Positions 53,081-62,700 of a stretch of 64,000 nt of DNA are shown here, one piece after another; the stretch's first letter is position 1; each line of letters begins with the position of its first letter. The stretch spans positions 124,001 through 188,000 of the forward strand of contig NZ_FNWV01000005.1 in NCBI RefSeq assembly GCF_900108555.1, read 5' to 3'. Below the pieces are notes generated by a model that did not search any database, was not told where the DNA came from, and saw nothing but the letters and a program-made list of their open reading frames with translations. This DNA comes from Ruminococcus flavefaciens (lineage in GTDB: Bacteria; Bacillota; Clostridia; Oscillospirales; Ruminococcaceae). The position numbers and the translations under genes are program-made.

Positions 53081-54034
53081 ATGTTTTCTGATATTTGTTT
53101 TTACGTCAAAGGAAAGACAATTGAAGTCGACGGACAGGACTTTCTGCTCGGAGAGCTTACCGAATCCTGTATGAATATCAACGACGATCAGTTCCATGAG
53201 ATATACTTTAGTTTTGACAAATTCAAAAAAGAATTCCCAACAGAACTGCCTGAGCAGGAGAAGTATGATAAACTTAAAGAAGAAATATTCAGAATTGACA
53301 GTCTGCTCCGTGTACATAAGATATTTCAAGTGCTTGGTACTCCCATTGAGACAATTAAATCTTATTTTAAAGATAAAAGCATATTAGAGAGCTGGGATAT
53401 GTTTTGTCAGCTTTGTAACGAGTATAACGGTATAATTATAGACATTTACAGTTTCAATGTAACTATAAACTGCTTTATTACACAGTGGATAAGGAATCTT
53501 AAAAAGTGTACTCCTGATGATTATGCTGCTGCATACTATGATTTCGTTTTCTCTCCGCTTGCTTACAAGTATATCGTCAATCCTGTCTATAATGACGGTT
53601 TCATTTATACAAATACAGAATTCCTATCATCACTCAATCTTGTACCAAGAGAGACTTATGAAGGTAGTGGAAAATATGTAATCGCAGAGTATTATCATAC
53701 TTCTATACTGCAGTCATTCCTGAAAATCGACTATCTCAAAGGTCTTATGGCTGGGCATAGCATTAGGAAATGCGAGCATTGCAAACGGTTCTACCTTTCA
53801 ACCAACGCATACAGAACTCGCTTCTGCGACAAGCCTTCTCTTGAAGATCCTAAGTTCACCTGTAAGCAGATAGCATACAGGAAGACACATATCAAAGATA
53901 GTAATGACAACAATCCAAAGTATCAAACATACAAGAAAGCGGTACACCGAATCATGCGAAGCTGTCAGCGCGGAGCTATTACGGTATGGAGGTTTTTACA
54001 ATGGGCTTTGATTTTAGCATACAAGCGCGTATAA
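53081..54034 (+). CDS. DUF6076-like protein with zinc-finger motif, C-terminus altered
   Basis: About 317 residues from the ATG at 53081 (GGAGG upstream). The middle and C-terminal parts have IRKCEHCKRFYLSTNAYRTRFC, with a third and fourth Cys further on (CDKPSLEDPKFTCKQIAYRK), a treble-clef type metal site found in a protein family of clostridial mobile elements. Function unknown. The last 25 residues (VWRFLQWALILAYKRV) are unlike the family and overlap the next gene, suggesting the tail was replaced when other DNA joined here. Confidence 0.6.
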   Translation: MFSDICFYVKGKTIEVDGQDFLLGELTESCMNINDDQFHEIYFSFDKFKKEFPTELPEQEKYDKLKEEIFRIDSLLRVHKIFQVLGTPIETIKSYFKDKSILESWDMFCQLCNEYNGIIIDIYSFNVTINCFITQWIRNLKKCTPDDYAAAYYDFVFSPLAYKYIVNPVYNDGFIYTNTEFLSSLNLVPRETYEGSGKYVIAEYYHTSILQSFLKIDYLKGLMAGHSIRKCEHCKRFYLSTNAYRTRFCDKPSLEDPKFTCKQIAYRKTHIKDSNDNNPKYQTYKKAVHRIMRSCQRGAITVWRFLQWALILAYKRV

Positions 54035-54519
54035 AAGACAAATTAACAGGAGAAGTAGTCTCAGGTTCTTATTCAGGCTATAAAGAGATTTGTTACTGGG
54101 GCAGCAGAATGTTTCTTGATCATCGTGCTACTATTATTGAGATATGCAATAAATATTCAGATTATCAGTATTCAGTAGAATCAGATCCTGTTATAGTTTC
54201 ACGCTCTGCTTTACGCGAGATATGTGCTTATATTTTCAGACGATGCTGTATATCTGATAATGAACTTATCAATGAAAATGATTGGCAATGGCGAGAATGC
54301 TATGAAATCACAAATATTGATATGGCAATAAAATTACATGATTTTTTAGTTTCTCTTGACTATATTGAATTTAAAAATACTGATACAGGATTAGCAGGAC
54401 AATTCATTTCTGATCCTCAGAAGAGAGTTCTTTTTGAACAAAATCCCCAAAATTATGAATGGGAGTTCAGGATTGACAATCATTATTCCGGAGATGTTAT
54501 TTTCACAACACCTAAGTAA
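54001..54519 (+). CDS. Unknown protein, possible immunity protein
   Basis: About 172 residues from the ATG at 54001, with ATGGAGG seven bases upstream. No known domain. The sequence is rich in aromatic residues (RECYEITNIDMAIKLHDFLVSLDYIEFK, WEFRIDNHYSGDVIFTTPK). It lies directly before a deaminase toxin remnant in the same frame, where polymorphic toxin systems keep immunity genes, so an immunity role is a guess. It overlaps the end of the previous gene. Confidence 0.5.
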   Translation: MGFDFSIQARIKDKLTGEVVSGSYSGYKEICYWGSRMFLDHRATIIEICNKYSDYQYSVESDPVIVSRSALREICAYIFRRCCISDNELINENDWQWRECYEITNIDMAIKLHDFLVSLDYIEFKNTDTGLAGQFISDPQKRVLFEQNPQNYEWEFRIDNHYSGDVIFTTPK

Positions 54520-55059
54520 ACAAACGGAAATATTAATGCAACAGGTAAAGTAACTTTGTATACTGAAAGAAGGTGCTGTGAAAGTTGCTCAGATGTCGTT
54601 GCGCAGTTTTCTCAAAAATATCCTAATATTGAAATTGAAGTTATTCACAATAACAATATACATGTAATATTAAATAGGTGGAATATGAGGATTAATAAAA
54701 ACGAATATTTAACAGCTGTAAAACATCTTAAAGAAGATATTCACTATTATTTTTCAGAATCTAAATTAGATAGTCTCAGGCTATGTTATTTAGTCGAAGA
54801 ATACTGTGAAAATTTTATTCATACTGAAGAAGAAGCGCTTTTATCTGCATTAACTTTTGAAGGTGCGCTTCTTGAAGTCACAGGTAACATATATCATTTG
54901 CAGTCGTTGAAGGAAGATATCAATAAATTCGACAGAGGTTTTCCATTTACAATGATAAATGAAGATGAATATGAATATCTAAAAAATACTGTAGATAGAC
55001 TTAAAAAGTTTATTCAGACATTGCCATCTGATTTCAAAACATGGTTTGATATATCATAA
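54520..55059 (+). pseudogene. Deaminase toxin tip remnant joined to a putative immunity gene
   Basis: From the stop of the previous gene the same frame reads ATGKVTLYTERRCCESC followed by SDVVAQFSQKYPNIEIEV. This is the C-terminal half of a secreted nucleic-acid deaminase, with the zinc Cys pair as CCESC but the upstream His/Glu motif missing. It runs without a stop into a helical, acidic segment. That part could be a separate protein of about 124 residues from the ATG at 54685 (AGGTGGA upstream), as expected of an immunity protein. The deaminase tip cannot be active alone. Confidence 0.5.
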
Positions 55060-55167
55060 TTGCTCATATAATTTGCCAGCAGTGTTCGTGGGCAGTTACT
55101 GGCAAGTGTTAACAAAGAGTCCTTGCAGTTTTGGGTAATCTAAGCGGCATACACAATCTATAGCAAT

Positions 55168-55229
55168 TAATGAAAAGCAGCTTTCCCTTATGCTCGAATG
55201 ATTTCAGACAGGGGAAGCTGTTTTTTTGT
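55168..55229 (+). terminator. Terminator after the immunity-like gene
   Basis: AGCAGCTTTCCC pairs with GGGGAAGCTGT over a large loop, with a run of seven T. Confidence 0.6.
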
Positions 55230-55240
55230 ATGTCGCTGAA

Positions 55241-55310
55241 GGACTCTGAAAAATATCCCAATATTGAAGTTGAAATTGTTCATAACAACGATAAAACTAT
55301 ACTAAATTAA
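55241..55310 (+). pseudogene. Second deaminase tail fragment
   Basis: The frame DSEKYPNIEVEIVHNNDKTILN ends at TAA (55308-55310) and repeats the last part of the deaminase at 54612-54657 (KYPNIEIEVIHNNN). It is a leftover of another toxin tip, cut off upstream. Confidence 0.5.
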
Positions 55311-55325
55311 AGGAGTAATAGTATT

Positions 55326-55921
55326 GTGTATATAAGAGAAAACAAGTATTTTGATGACAAGGATTTAATTTACAATGAAATGAAAGAAGTCATAGAAAAT
55401 CCTGTTAATATCCATTGCAGTATTCCTTCGTATACTCTGTCATCATATATGGCAGTGAGGAGGACAACTTCGGCTTCGATTATATCACCGAGGACAGGCT
55501 CGGAGAGAACGAGCTTCACCATGATAACGATGTATATATAAAGCTCTGCTGTGAATACTTAAATCCGCTGTTTGATCAGCTGTCAAAGAAGGAACAAGAG
55601 ATCATCGGAAGATGCTTTGGAGTATTCGGCTATGAGGAGATGTCCGCTAATGATATATCCGAGCTAATACTCATGACGCCGAATGCGTTAAATAAATCCG
55701 TAAATGCCTCACTGAACAAGCTGAAAGAGCTTTACTACAAGGACAGCAAGCTCTTTTACTGGCGGAATGCTAACTGGGGATTTGAAGATAGAAACGTGGT
55801 TTATTGCAAAGGCGATGTAAAAGCTGACAGTAAAAAACTAAAGAATAAGTCATTTATCAACTTAACACTTTATGAGAAATCAGCTGATAAATTTATCTTA
55901 AAACTTGACAAATCATTATGA
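55326..55921 (+). pseudogene. Frameshifted sigma-70-like gene (regions 3-4)
   Basis: The first frame starts at a GTG (55326, AAGGAG upstream) and reads up to NPVNIHCSIPSYTL. From about 55415 the matching continuation is in another frame: GSEEDNFGFDYITEDR, then LNPLFDQLSKKEQEIIGRCFGVFGYEEMSANDISELILMTPNALNKSVNASLNKLKELYY, a sigma-70 region 4-like helix-turn-helix. One base shift would join them. The N-terminal regions 1-2 are missing, so even unbroken it would be a partial sigma factor. Confidence 0.5.
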
Positions 55922-55933
55922 CTGAGTTATAAT
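55905..55933 (+). promoter_or_regulatory. Promoter of the toxin-antitoxin pair
   Basis: TTGACA (55905-55910), 17 bp, TATAAT (55928-55933), a perfect consensus promoter overlapping the end of the upstream pseudogene. GAAAGGAG precedes the antitoxin ATG. Confidence 0.8.
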
Positions 55934-55969
55934 AAATATATAAAAATTATTCTGAAAGGAGCTGTTACT

Positions 55970-56233
55970 ATGCCGAATATCGTGCCTATTTCAGATTTAA
56001 GAAATTATTCTGCCGTATTGCAGGACGTTGCAGTAGGTTCGCCTGTTTATCTTACCAAGAACGGTCGGGGTTGCTATGCGATCGTTGATATTGAGGAACA
56101 AGAGGAATACGAGCGTACTAAAGCAGCACTCCGCCTGATGTGCGAACTGGAAGATGGTAGAAAGGCAGGGGAACAGGAAGGCTGGATATCATCTGAAGAT
56201 ATCAGAAAGCGTTTTGGAGCAAGGAAAGTATGA
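55970..56233 (+). CDS. Phd/YefM-type antitoxin
   Basis: An 87-residue antitoxin with the Phd-fold N-terminus MPNIVPISDLRNYSAVLQDVAVGSPVYLTKNGRGCYAIVDIEEQE, which binds operator DNA, and a C-terminal helix that wraps the toxin. It overlaps the toxin start by 4 bp. With its perfect promoter it probably autoregulates and stabilises the element against loss. Confidence 0.88.
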   Translation: MPNIVPISDLRNYSAVLQDVAVGSPVYLTKNGRGCYAIVDIEEQEEYERTKAALRLMCELEDGRKAGEQEGWISSEDIRKRFGARKV

Positions 56234-56547
56234 ATAAAATCGTTTACTCTCCGAAAGCTCAGAATGACCTGGACGAAATATGGGCATATATTTCTGAAAA
56301 GTTGTTAAATCCCACTGCTGCTGAGAATACGATAGATGGTATTCTTGATACAATAGATGCTCTGCAAGAGCGTTCAGAGATAGGAAAACCTCTTTATTTC
56401 TCGTCCGATTTGTTCAGCGGCTATCGTTTCATTGTTTATAAGAAATATCTTGCATTCTACAGAACAAGCGGGGATACCGTCTATATAGACCGTATCATAT
56501 ACGGAAAACGCGACTATATGAGGCTGCTGTTCAAAGACTTGGATTAG
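56230..56547 (+). CDS. ParE/RelE-type toxin
   Basis: A 105-residue RelE/ParE superfamily protein: VYSPKAQNDLDEIWAYISEKLLNPTAAENTIDGILDTIDAL, then GKPLYFSSDLFSGYRFIVYKKYLAFYR and VYIDRIIYGKRDYMRLL. The pattern is closer to ParE (gyrase inhibitor) than to RelE, but the target is not proven. It is translated from the ATGA overlap with the antitoxin and lies 38 bp from the right end of the element. Confidence 0.87.
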   Translation: MNKIVYSPKAQNDLDEIWAYISEKLLNPTAAENTIDGILDTIDALQERSEIGKPLYFSSDLFSGYRFIVYKKYLAFYRTSGDTVYIDRIIYGKRDYMRLLFKDLD

Positions 56548-56584
56548 TCTGAGAGAATATATGCTCACTAACGTGACCTATCCC

Positions 56585-56635
56585 TCAGGTCCATATGAAC
56601 GCAAGTTCATGCAGGTTCAAGTCCTGTTATCCGCA
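56585..56635 (+). pseudogene. 3' half of tRNA-Leu(CAG) (attR)
   Basis: 51 bp identical to positions 47743-47793 of the complete tRNA-Leu, from TCAG in the anticodon loop to the last acceptor base A. Unlike the complete gene it is followed by CTCG, so CCA is not encoded. Its 5' partner lies at 42019-42055. The left flank (CTATCCC) is element DNA. Confidence 0.85.
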
Positions 56636-56651
56636 CTCGTATAATACGTAA

Positions 56652-56690
56652 AAATTCGCGCTTCACAAATGTGAGGTGCGAATTTTTTTG
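56652..56690 (+). terminator. Terminator after the tRNA-Leu 3' half
   Basis: AATTCGC and GCGAATT with an inner TCACA/TGTGA stem, followed by seven T. It corresponds in place to the terminator of the complete tRNA gene and is the original end of the interrupted gene. Confidence 0.75.
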
Positions 56691-56706
56691 TATAGTCATT
56701 TACAAT

Positions 56707-56736
56707 AAAAAGCTCCTCCGCATGGAGGAGCTTTTG
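56707..56736 (-). terminator. Terminator of the LRR-dockerin gene
   Basis: On the minus strand AAAAGCTCCTCC pairs with GGAGGAGCTTTT, followed by T residues, 38 bp past the stop of the LRR protein. Confidence 0.8.
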
Positions 56737-56774
56737 TAATTTGAGTAATACGCTTGAAAAAGACTATCAATGCA

Positions 56775-59700
56775 TTATTTCCTATCAAGCATAAATACCT
56801 TCAACGTGATCGGTTCATCTTTCGTTACAGAAATATATGCATAGAAGCAGAGAATGTAAGAAGCGTCAAGTGCATCTATCTTACCGTCCTCGTTTACATC
56901 ATATGCCTCTTTCTGTTTTACAGTCAATGTGATCGAATTTGAAGTTGAATTCTTCGCATATATCATAAGGATAATGCTTGCATCAACTGCATCGACCTTG
57001 CCGTCACCCGAAGCATCACCTAATTCGATATCAGGTCCGTCGTCAGTATTAGTAGTTGTGGTAATTGTAGTTGTGGTCGTGCTTGTGGTAGAAGTTGTTG
57101 ATGTAGAAGTTGTCGTAGTTGTTGTTTCTGTAGTTGTAGAAGTAGTTGTTGTAGTCGTCGTTTCTGTTGTCTCAGAGGTTGTGGAAGTTGCAGTAGAAGT
57201 CTCTGTGAGTTCAGTAATTGTTTCTGTAGTAGTTGATGTGGTAGTTGTTTCAGTAGTTGTAGTTGTTGTAGATGTAGTTGAAGTAGTTGATGTTGTAGTC
57301 TTACTTGTTGTAGTTGTCTTAGAAGTTGTTGATGTTGATGATGATGTAGTTTTGCTTGTTGTAGTTGTCTTAGAGGTTGTTGAAGTAGTTGATGTTGTAG
57401 TCTTGCTTGTAGTAGTTGCTTTAGAAGTTGTTGATGATGTTGTTGTAGTCTTGCTTGTAGTAGTTGCTTTAGAAGTTGTTGATGATGTTGTTGTAGTCTT
57501 ACTTGTTGTAGTTGCTTTAGAAGTTGTTGATGATGTTGTTGTAGTCTTACTTGTTGTAGTTGTCTTAGAGGTTGTTGAAGTAGTTGATGTTGTAGTCTTA
57601 CTTGTTGTAGTTGTCTTATAAGTTGTTGAAGTAGTTGATGTTGTAGTCTTGCTTGTTGTAGTTGCTTTAGAAGTTGTTGATGTAGATGATGTCGTAGTCT
57701 TGCTTGTTGTAGTAGTCTTGGAAGTTGTTGAAGTTGTGGTCGTTGTTGTTACGTTCGAACCTGAAGTTGTAGTAGTTGTAAAATAGTCTTCACCAAGGAA
57801 TCTTACCTTACCGTCTATTGCTTCATTGTTTACACCGATAGTAACATTTTTCTCCCAGTCTGCTCTTGTACTTGGATAGTAGACATTCTCTATACCGCTG
57901 CATCCGTTAAATGCATTATCAGAGATCTCGGTGACAGTTTTCGGAAGGTATACATCTTCGATATTTGACAATCTGAACAATGCATAGTTAGAAAGTCTGC
58001 TGCCATCAATGATAGTAAGCTTTCTAAGTGCTGCGGGGATAGCTCTGCCATTACCATAGGCATCAGTGACCTTGTAATACTCTTCACCCTCGCCGCCAAG
58101 GAAGTATGATGATATCTGACTTACTTTACCGGGATCATCTGCACCTTCTTTGCTAAATCCTGCAAAAGGAAGTGTAAGTTCAGCAAGATTTGCACAGCCG
58201 CTGAATATAAATGCTCCTATACCGTCTGCTCCGCCGTAAATCTCAGCCTTTTTGATATCTGAGCAGCCGCTGAACGCGTATTCACCGATAGTTTTTACAG
58301 ATGTAGGGATATTGATGCTTGTAATGCCTATACAGTTTGAGAACGCACTTGAACCTATAGATGTCAGTGTTGTAGGGAACTTGATATCACCGAATTCGAC
58401 GTTTTTACAATTCATGAATGCGCTATTGCCGATACTTGTAATACCCTCGGGTATAAATCCGTTTTTCATCGCTGTACAGCCGTCAAATGCGTGTACTCCG
58501 ATCTCGGTTATAGTTTTGGGTATATTGATATTTTCAACTCCGCCGAGTCTGAAAAATGCGTAGTCGGAAATTCTTTCGCCCTCAAGGATATTGATAGTTT
58601 TAAGGACTACAGGTATTGATCTGCCATTGCCATATGCATCAGTAATGTGGTAATATTCATCGCCCTCACCGCTAAGGAAGTAAGATGAAATCTGACTTAC
58701 TTTACCGGGATCATCTGCACCTACTTTACTAAATCCTGCAAAAGGAAGTGTGAGTTCAGCAAGACTTGCACAGCCGCTGAATATATATCCGCCTATACCG
58801 TCTGAACCGCCGTAAATCTCAGCCTTTTTGATAGCTGAACAGCCGCTGAATGCATATTCACCGATAGTTTTTACAGATGTAGGGATATTGATACTTGTAA
58901 TGCCTATACAGTTTGAGAATGCACCTGAACCTATAGATGTCAGTGTTGTAGGGAACTTGATATCACCGAATTCGGCGTTTTTACAATTCATGAATGCGCT
59001 ATTGCCGATACTTGTAATACCCTCGGGTATAAATCCGTTTTTCATCGCTGTACAGCCGTCAAATGCGTGTACTCCGATCTCGGTTATAGTTTTGGGTATA
59101 TTGATATTTTCAACTCCGCCGAGTCTGAAAAATGCGTAATCGGAAATTCTTTCACCCTGAAGGATATTGATAGTTTTAAGTACTACAGGAATTGATCTGC
59201 CGTTGCCGTAAGCATCGGTGATATGATAATACTCATCGCCCTCGCCGCTATGGAAGTAAGATGATATCTGACTTACCGTACCAGCATCATCTGCACCTTC
59301 TTTACTGAAACCTGCAAAAGGAAGCGTAAGTTCAGCAAGTTTTGCACAGCCGCTGAATATATATCCGCCTATACTGCTATCAACGCCGTATATTTCAGCC
59401 TTTTTGATAGCTGAACAGCCGCTGAATGCATATTCACCGATAGTTTTTACTGTTTTAGGAACGACAATACTTGTAATAAGTTCACAGTTTACGAATGCAT
59501 TTGAACCTATAAATGTAAGAGTGTCAGGGAAAACGATATCCCCAAAATTTGCTTTGCTACAATTTACGAATGCATTATTGCCAATGCTTGTTATACCCTC
59601 GGGTATAAATCCGTTTTTCATCGATGTACAGCCGTCAAATGCGTGTACTCCTATCTCGGTTATAGTTTTTGGTATATTGATATTTTCAACTCCGCCGAGT

Positions 59701-62700
59701 CTGAAAAATGCGTAGTCGGAAATTCTTTTACCATCGAGAATATTGATAGTTTTAAGTGCTACAGGTATTGATCTGCCGTTGCCGTAAGCATCAGTAATAT
59801 GGTAATACTCATCGCCCTCACCGCTAAGGAAGTATGATGATATCTGACTTACTTTACCCGGATCATCTGCTCCTTCTTTGCTAAATCCTGCAAAAGGAAG
59901 TGTAAGTTCAGCAAGTGACTTACAGCCGCTGAATATATATCCGCCTATACCGTCTGCACCGCCGTATATTTTAGCCGTTTCGATCTTATAACAACCGCTG
60001 AATACATATTCACCGATAGTCTTTACCGATTTAGGAATATTAACACTTGTAATAAGTTCGCAGTTTGAGAACGCACTTGAACCTATAGATGTCAGTGTTG
60101 TCGGGAAGTTCATATCACCGAAATCGACTTTTGAGCAGTTTGCAAATGCATTATTGCCGATAGTGGTCAGCTTGCTCTTTATCTCATCATTATTATGATT
60201 TTTGAGCAGATTGTTTGTTATAGATGAACAATTCTCAAATGAACGTGATCCTATGGCTGTTAAAGTATCAGGTAAGATAACAGTTTCTAATCCGTCGAGT
60301 CTGAAAAATGCATAGTCCGAGATCCTGCTACCGCCAAGGATTGTGATCTTTTTAAGTGCTGCAGGGATTGATCTGCCATTGCCGTAAGCATCGGTGATAT
60401 GGTAATATTCATCACCCTCACCGCTAAGGAAGTATGATGATATCTGACTTACTTTACCGGGAGCATCTGCACCTTCCTTACTAAATCCTGCAAAAGGAAG
60501 TGTGAGTTCGGCAAGTTTCGGACATCCGCTGAACATATATCCGCCTATACCGTCTGCACCGCCTTTGATAACAGCAGATTTCAGTTTTACACAGTCTCTG
60601 AATACATATTCACCTATATTAGCGACTTTTTCGGGAACTTCGATCTTTTCAATGCCAGTACAGCCTGAAAATGCGTAAGAACCTATTGAAAGAACAGTTT
60701 CCGGAATTGTGATCTTGGTGAATGAATTACAGTTGAAGAAAGCGGCATCGCCTATCTCTGTAAGAGCCTTAGGCATTTCAAGCTCTCCCTTAGGAAGTTT
60801 CACTTCAACTAACTTCTGCTTCTCATAATCAAATACTATGTAGCTTATATAAGCAAATGAAGTACAGTCTCTGAAAGCATTATTTCCGATACGCTTGATA
60901 GAATTCAGCATATTGACAGATGTCATATTGCTGCATTTATTGAATACATTATCGCCTATGCTTGTTATCAATTTGCCGTCTTTTTCAGTTCCTGCGTTCT
61001 CCATGACCACATTAACTATTTTAGAAGGATCCTTGAATGGTGATTGAGAGAAATCATACATATCACCATTACCGAAGATATACAGATATCCTGTCGGATA
61101 GAGCATATACATTATGTGGTCGCCCAGTGCGCCTGATTCTATGCAGATCTGATCGGCAGAAGGAGCTTTTGCTGTTGTAACAACGCGCTTTACACGATTT
61201 GCTGTAACCGTTGTAGTAACTATCTCCGGTCCGTCAGTATCGGTGTCATCGCTTGATATCGGAGTAATATCATCATCCTCATCAACATCAAAACTATAAT
61301 TCAAAGTCTTTGCTTTATCATTGATATGGAATGAAGTACTCTTAACCTTTTTACCATTGATAATAACATCAACTTTATGAGCACCGCTTCTGCAATAAAC
61401 AACTATATTGCTGCCGCCCACAACACCTGTTGATACATCACCGTCAATAACGATCTCCGCATTAGGTGTATATGTTGAACCGTCAGGTTTTATAGCAGTC
61501 AGGTTAAAAGTAGTCTTATACGCAACATTAGGGCAAGAACCCAATCCGAACTTTGGTCCGCGGCCTGCTAAAGCTATCCATGAAGCAGGAAGACCTGCCG
61601 CAGTAGCCACAAGTCCGAGATTATCAAGGCTGAGATACCAGTCAAATAGCTTTGTACTGAATGATGCGATCTCACATTCGATGTCTATGAGCTTTAAGCA
61701 TTTGAACTCAACGCCTACCGATACAACAAAGCTAACATCACCTGACAGACACGTATCACAAGCGTGTTTCGTATCGCCTGATGTATCAAAGCATACAAAA
61801 GCTGTATTTGAGAATGATCCGGATTCACCGTCATTTGCATAAGATAATTCCAATGAGCCTGTTATATCAAAGCCCACCTTTGCATAGAGCGTGAATTCGA
61901 GCAGAGTAACAAATCCAAGATCAACAGCATCAAGCGAGGCTGAAAGCTTCAGACCAACAAATGCTTCACCTTCAAGCTTCACAGAAACACCCTTTGAATT
62001 TTCCTCAGTATTTTCAATAGTTTCCATGCCGTCATCTGAATCGTACTGGAAGCCGTAAGTAGAAGAACCTGAGAATGTTACGCCAAGTGAACCCTCAAGC
62101 TCAAGAACAAAATCAACAGATATCTTTACTGTTGCACCCGGGATACCTGTAGGTATAACTACGCTGCCGAGTCGCGGCTCACAGTCTTTTTCGCTGAGGT
62201 TCTTGATAACATCATTGTCCCCATTATCAGCACTGAGTGAGATGGTGAATGAGTATTCATACCCTAATTCATAATAGGCATATGCATATCCCCACTTTTT
62301 GTAAAACTCAAATGACTGAGTAAAAGAAACGCCTACCTCAGCACCGAGACTGATGCCTGAATCTCCAAGATCAACACTGCCGCTTGCCGAGAACGACTCA
62401 GTGTTTGAACCTGAATATGAAAGGAGATACTGCGCCATATCAAATGTCATGACACCTGTATCTTCAAAGTCTGTATCGGTACGAACGATACCCTCGTCAG
62501 CTGTTTCCATATCAAGAACAGCATCTCTCGGATCTGAATGTGACTCAAACTTGACAAATGCAAGCATATCGTCTATATTATCATTACCGGATACAGTTAC
62601 TGTATCGCCGTCAACCTTTACGTCCTCGACAGCAATAGAAACTATTGATTCGGGACTTGGCTGGATATAGAAGAATTCGCCGTTCCTGAGGTTCTTGACT

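Larger units (their letters stand above)
42056..56588. mobile_element. Integrative mobilizable element inserted in tRNA-Leu(CAG)
   Basis: A 14.5-kb segment separates the two halves of one tRNA-Leu gene, which share only TCAG. Joining the element ends recreates a putative attP in which TCACTA and TAGTGA lie at equal distance (14 bp) on each side of a central TC, as expected of a serine-recombinase attP. Inside are a serine recombinase, relaxase, MobC, RepA-like ATPase with iterons, a toxin-antitoxin pair, surface-protein and two-component cargo, and a full tRNA-Leu(CAG) that would replace the broken gene. It has no type IV secretion genes, so transfer would need a helper. An alternative 8.8-kb boundary (47744-56588) is discussed in the findings. 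Confidence 0.75.

Noticed and set aside
47743..56588. Smaller element boundary defined by the 51-bp tRNA 3' repeat
   Set aside because: It explains the recombinase at one end, but leaves the 5' tRNA fragment at 42019 unexplained, and its ends do not form a symmetric attP. Kept as an alternative, not preferred.
56929..57621. Val-rich plus-strand reading frame
   Set aside because: Antisense of the Thr/Ser linker of the LRR protein. Its composition is a by-product of ACA/ACT repeats.
58252..59715. Three identical-length plus-strand frames 576 bp apart
   Set aside because: They are shadows of the 576-bp repeat units, with no ribosome site, and only mirror the repeat.
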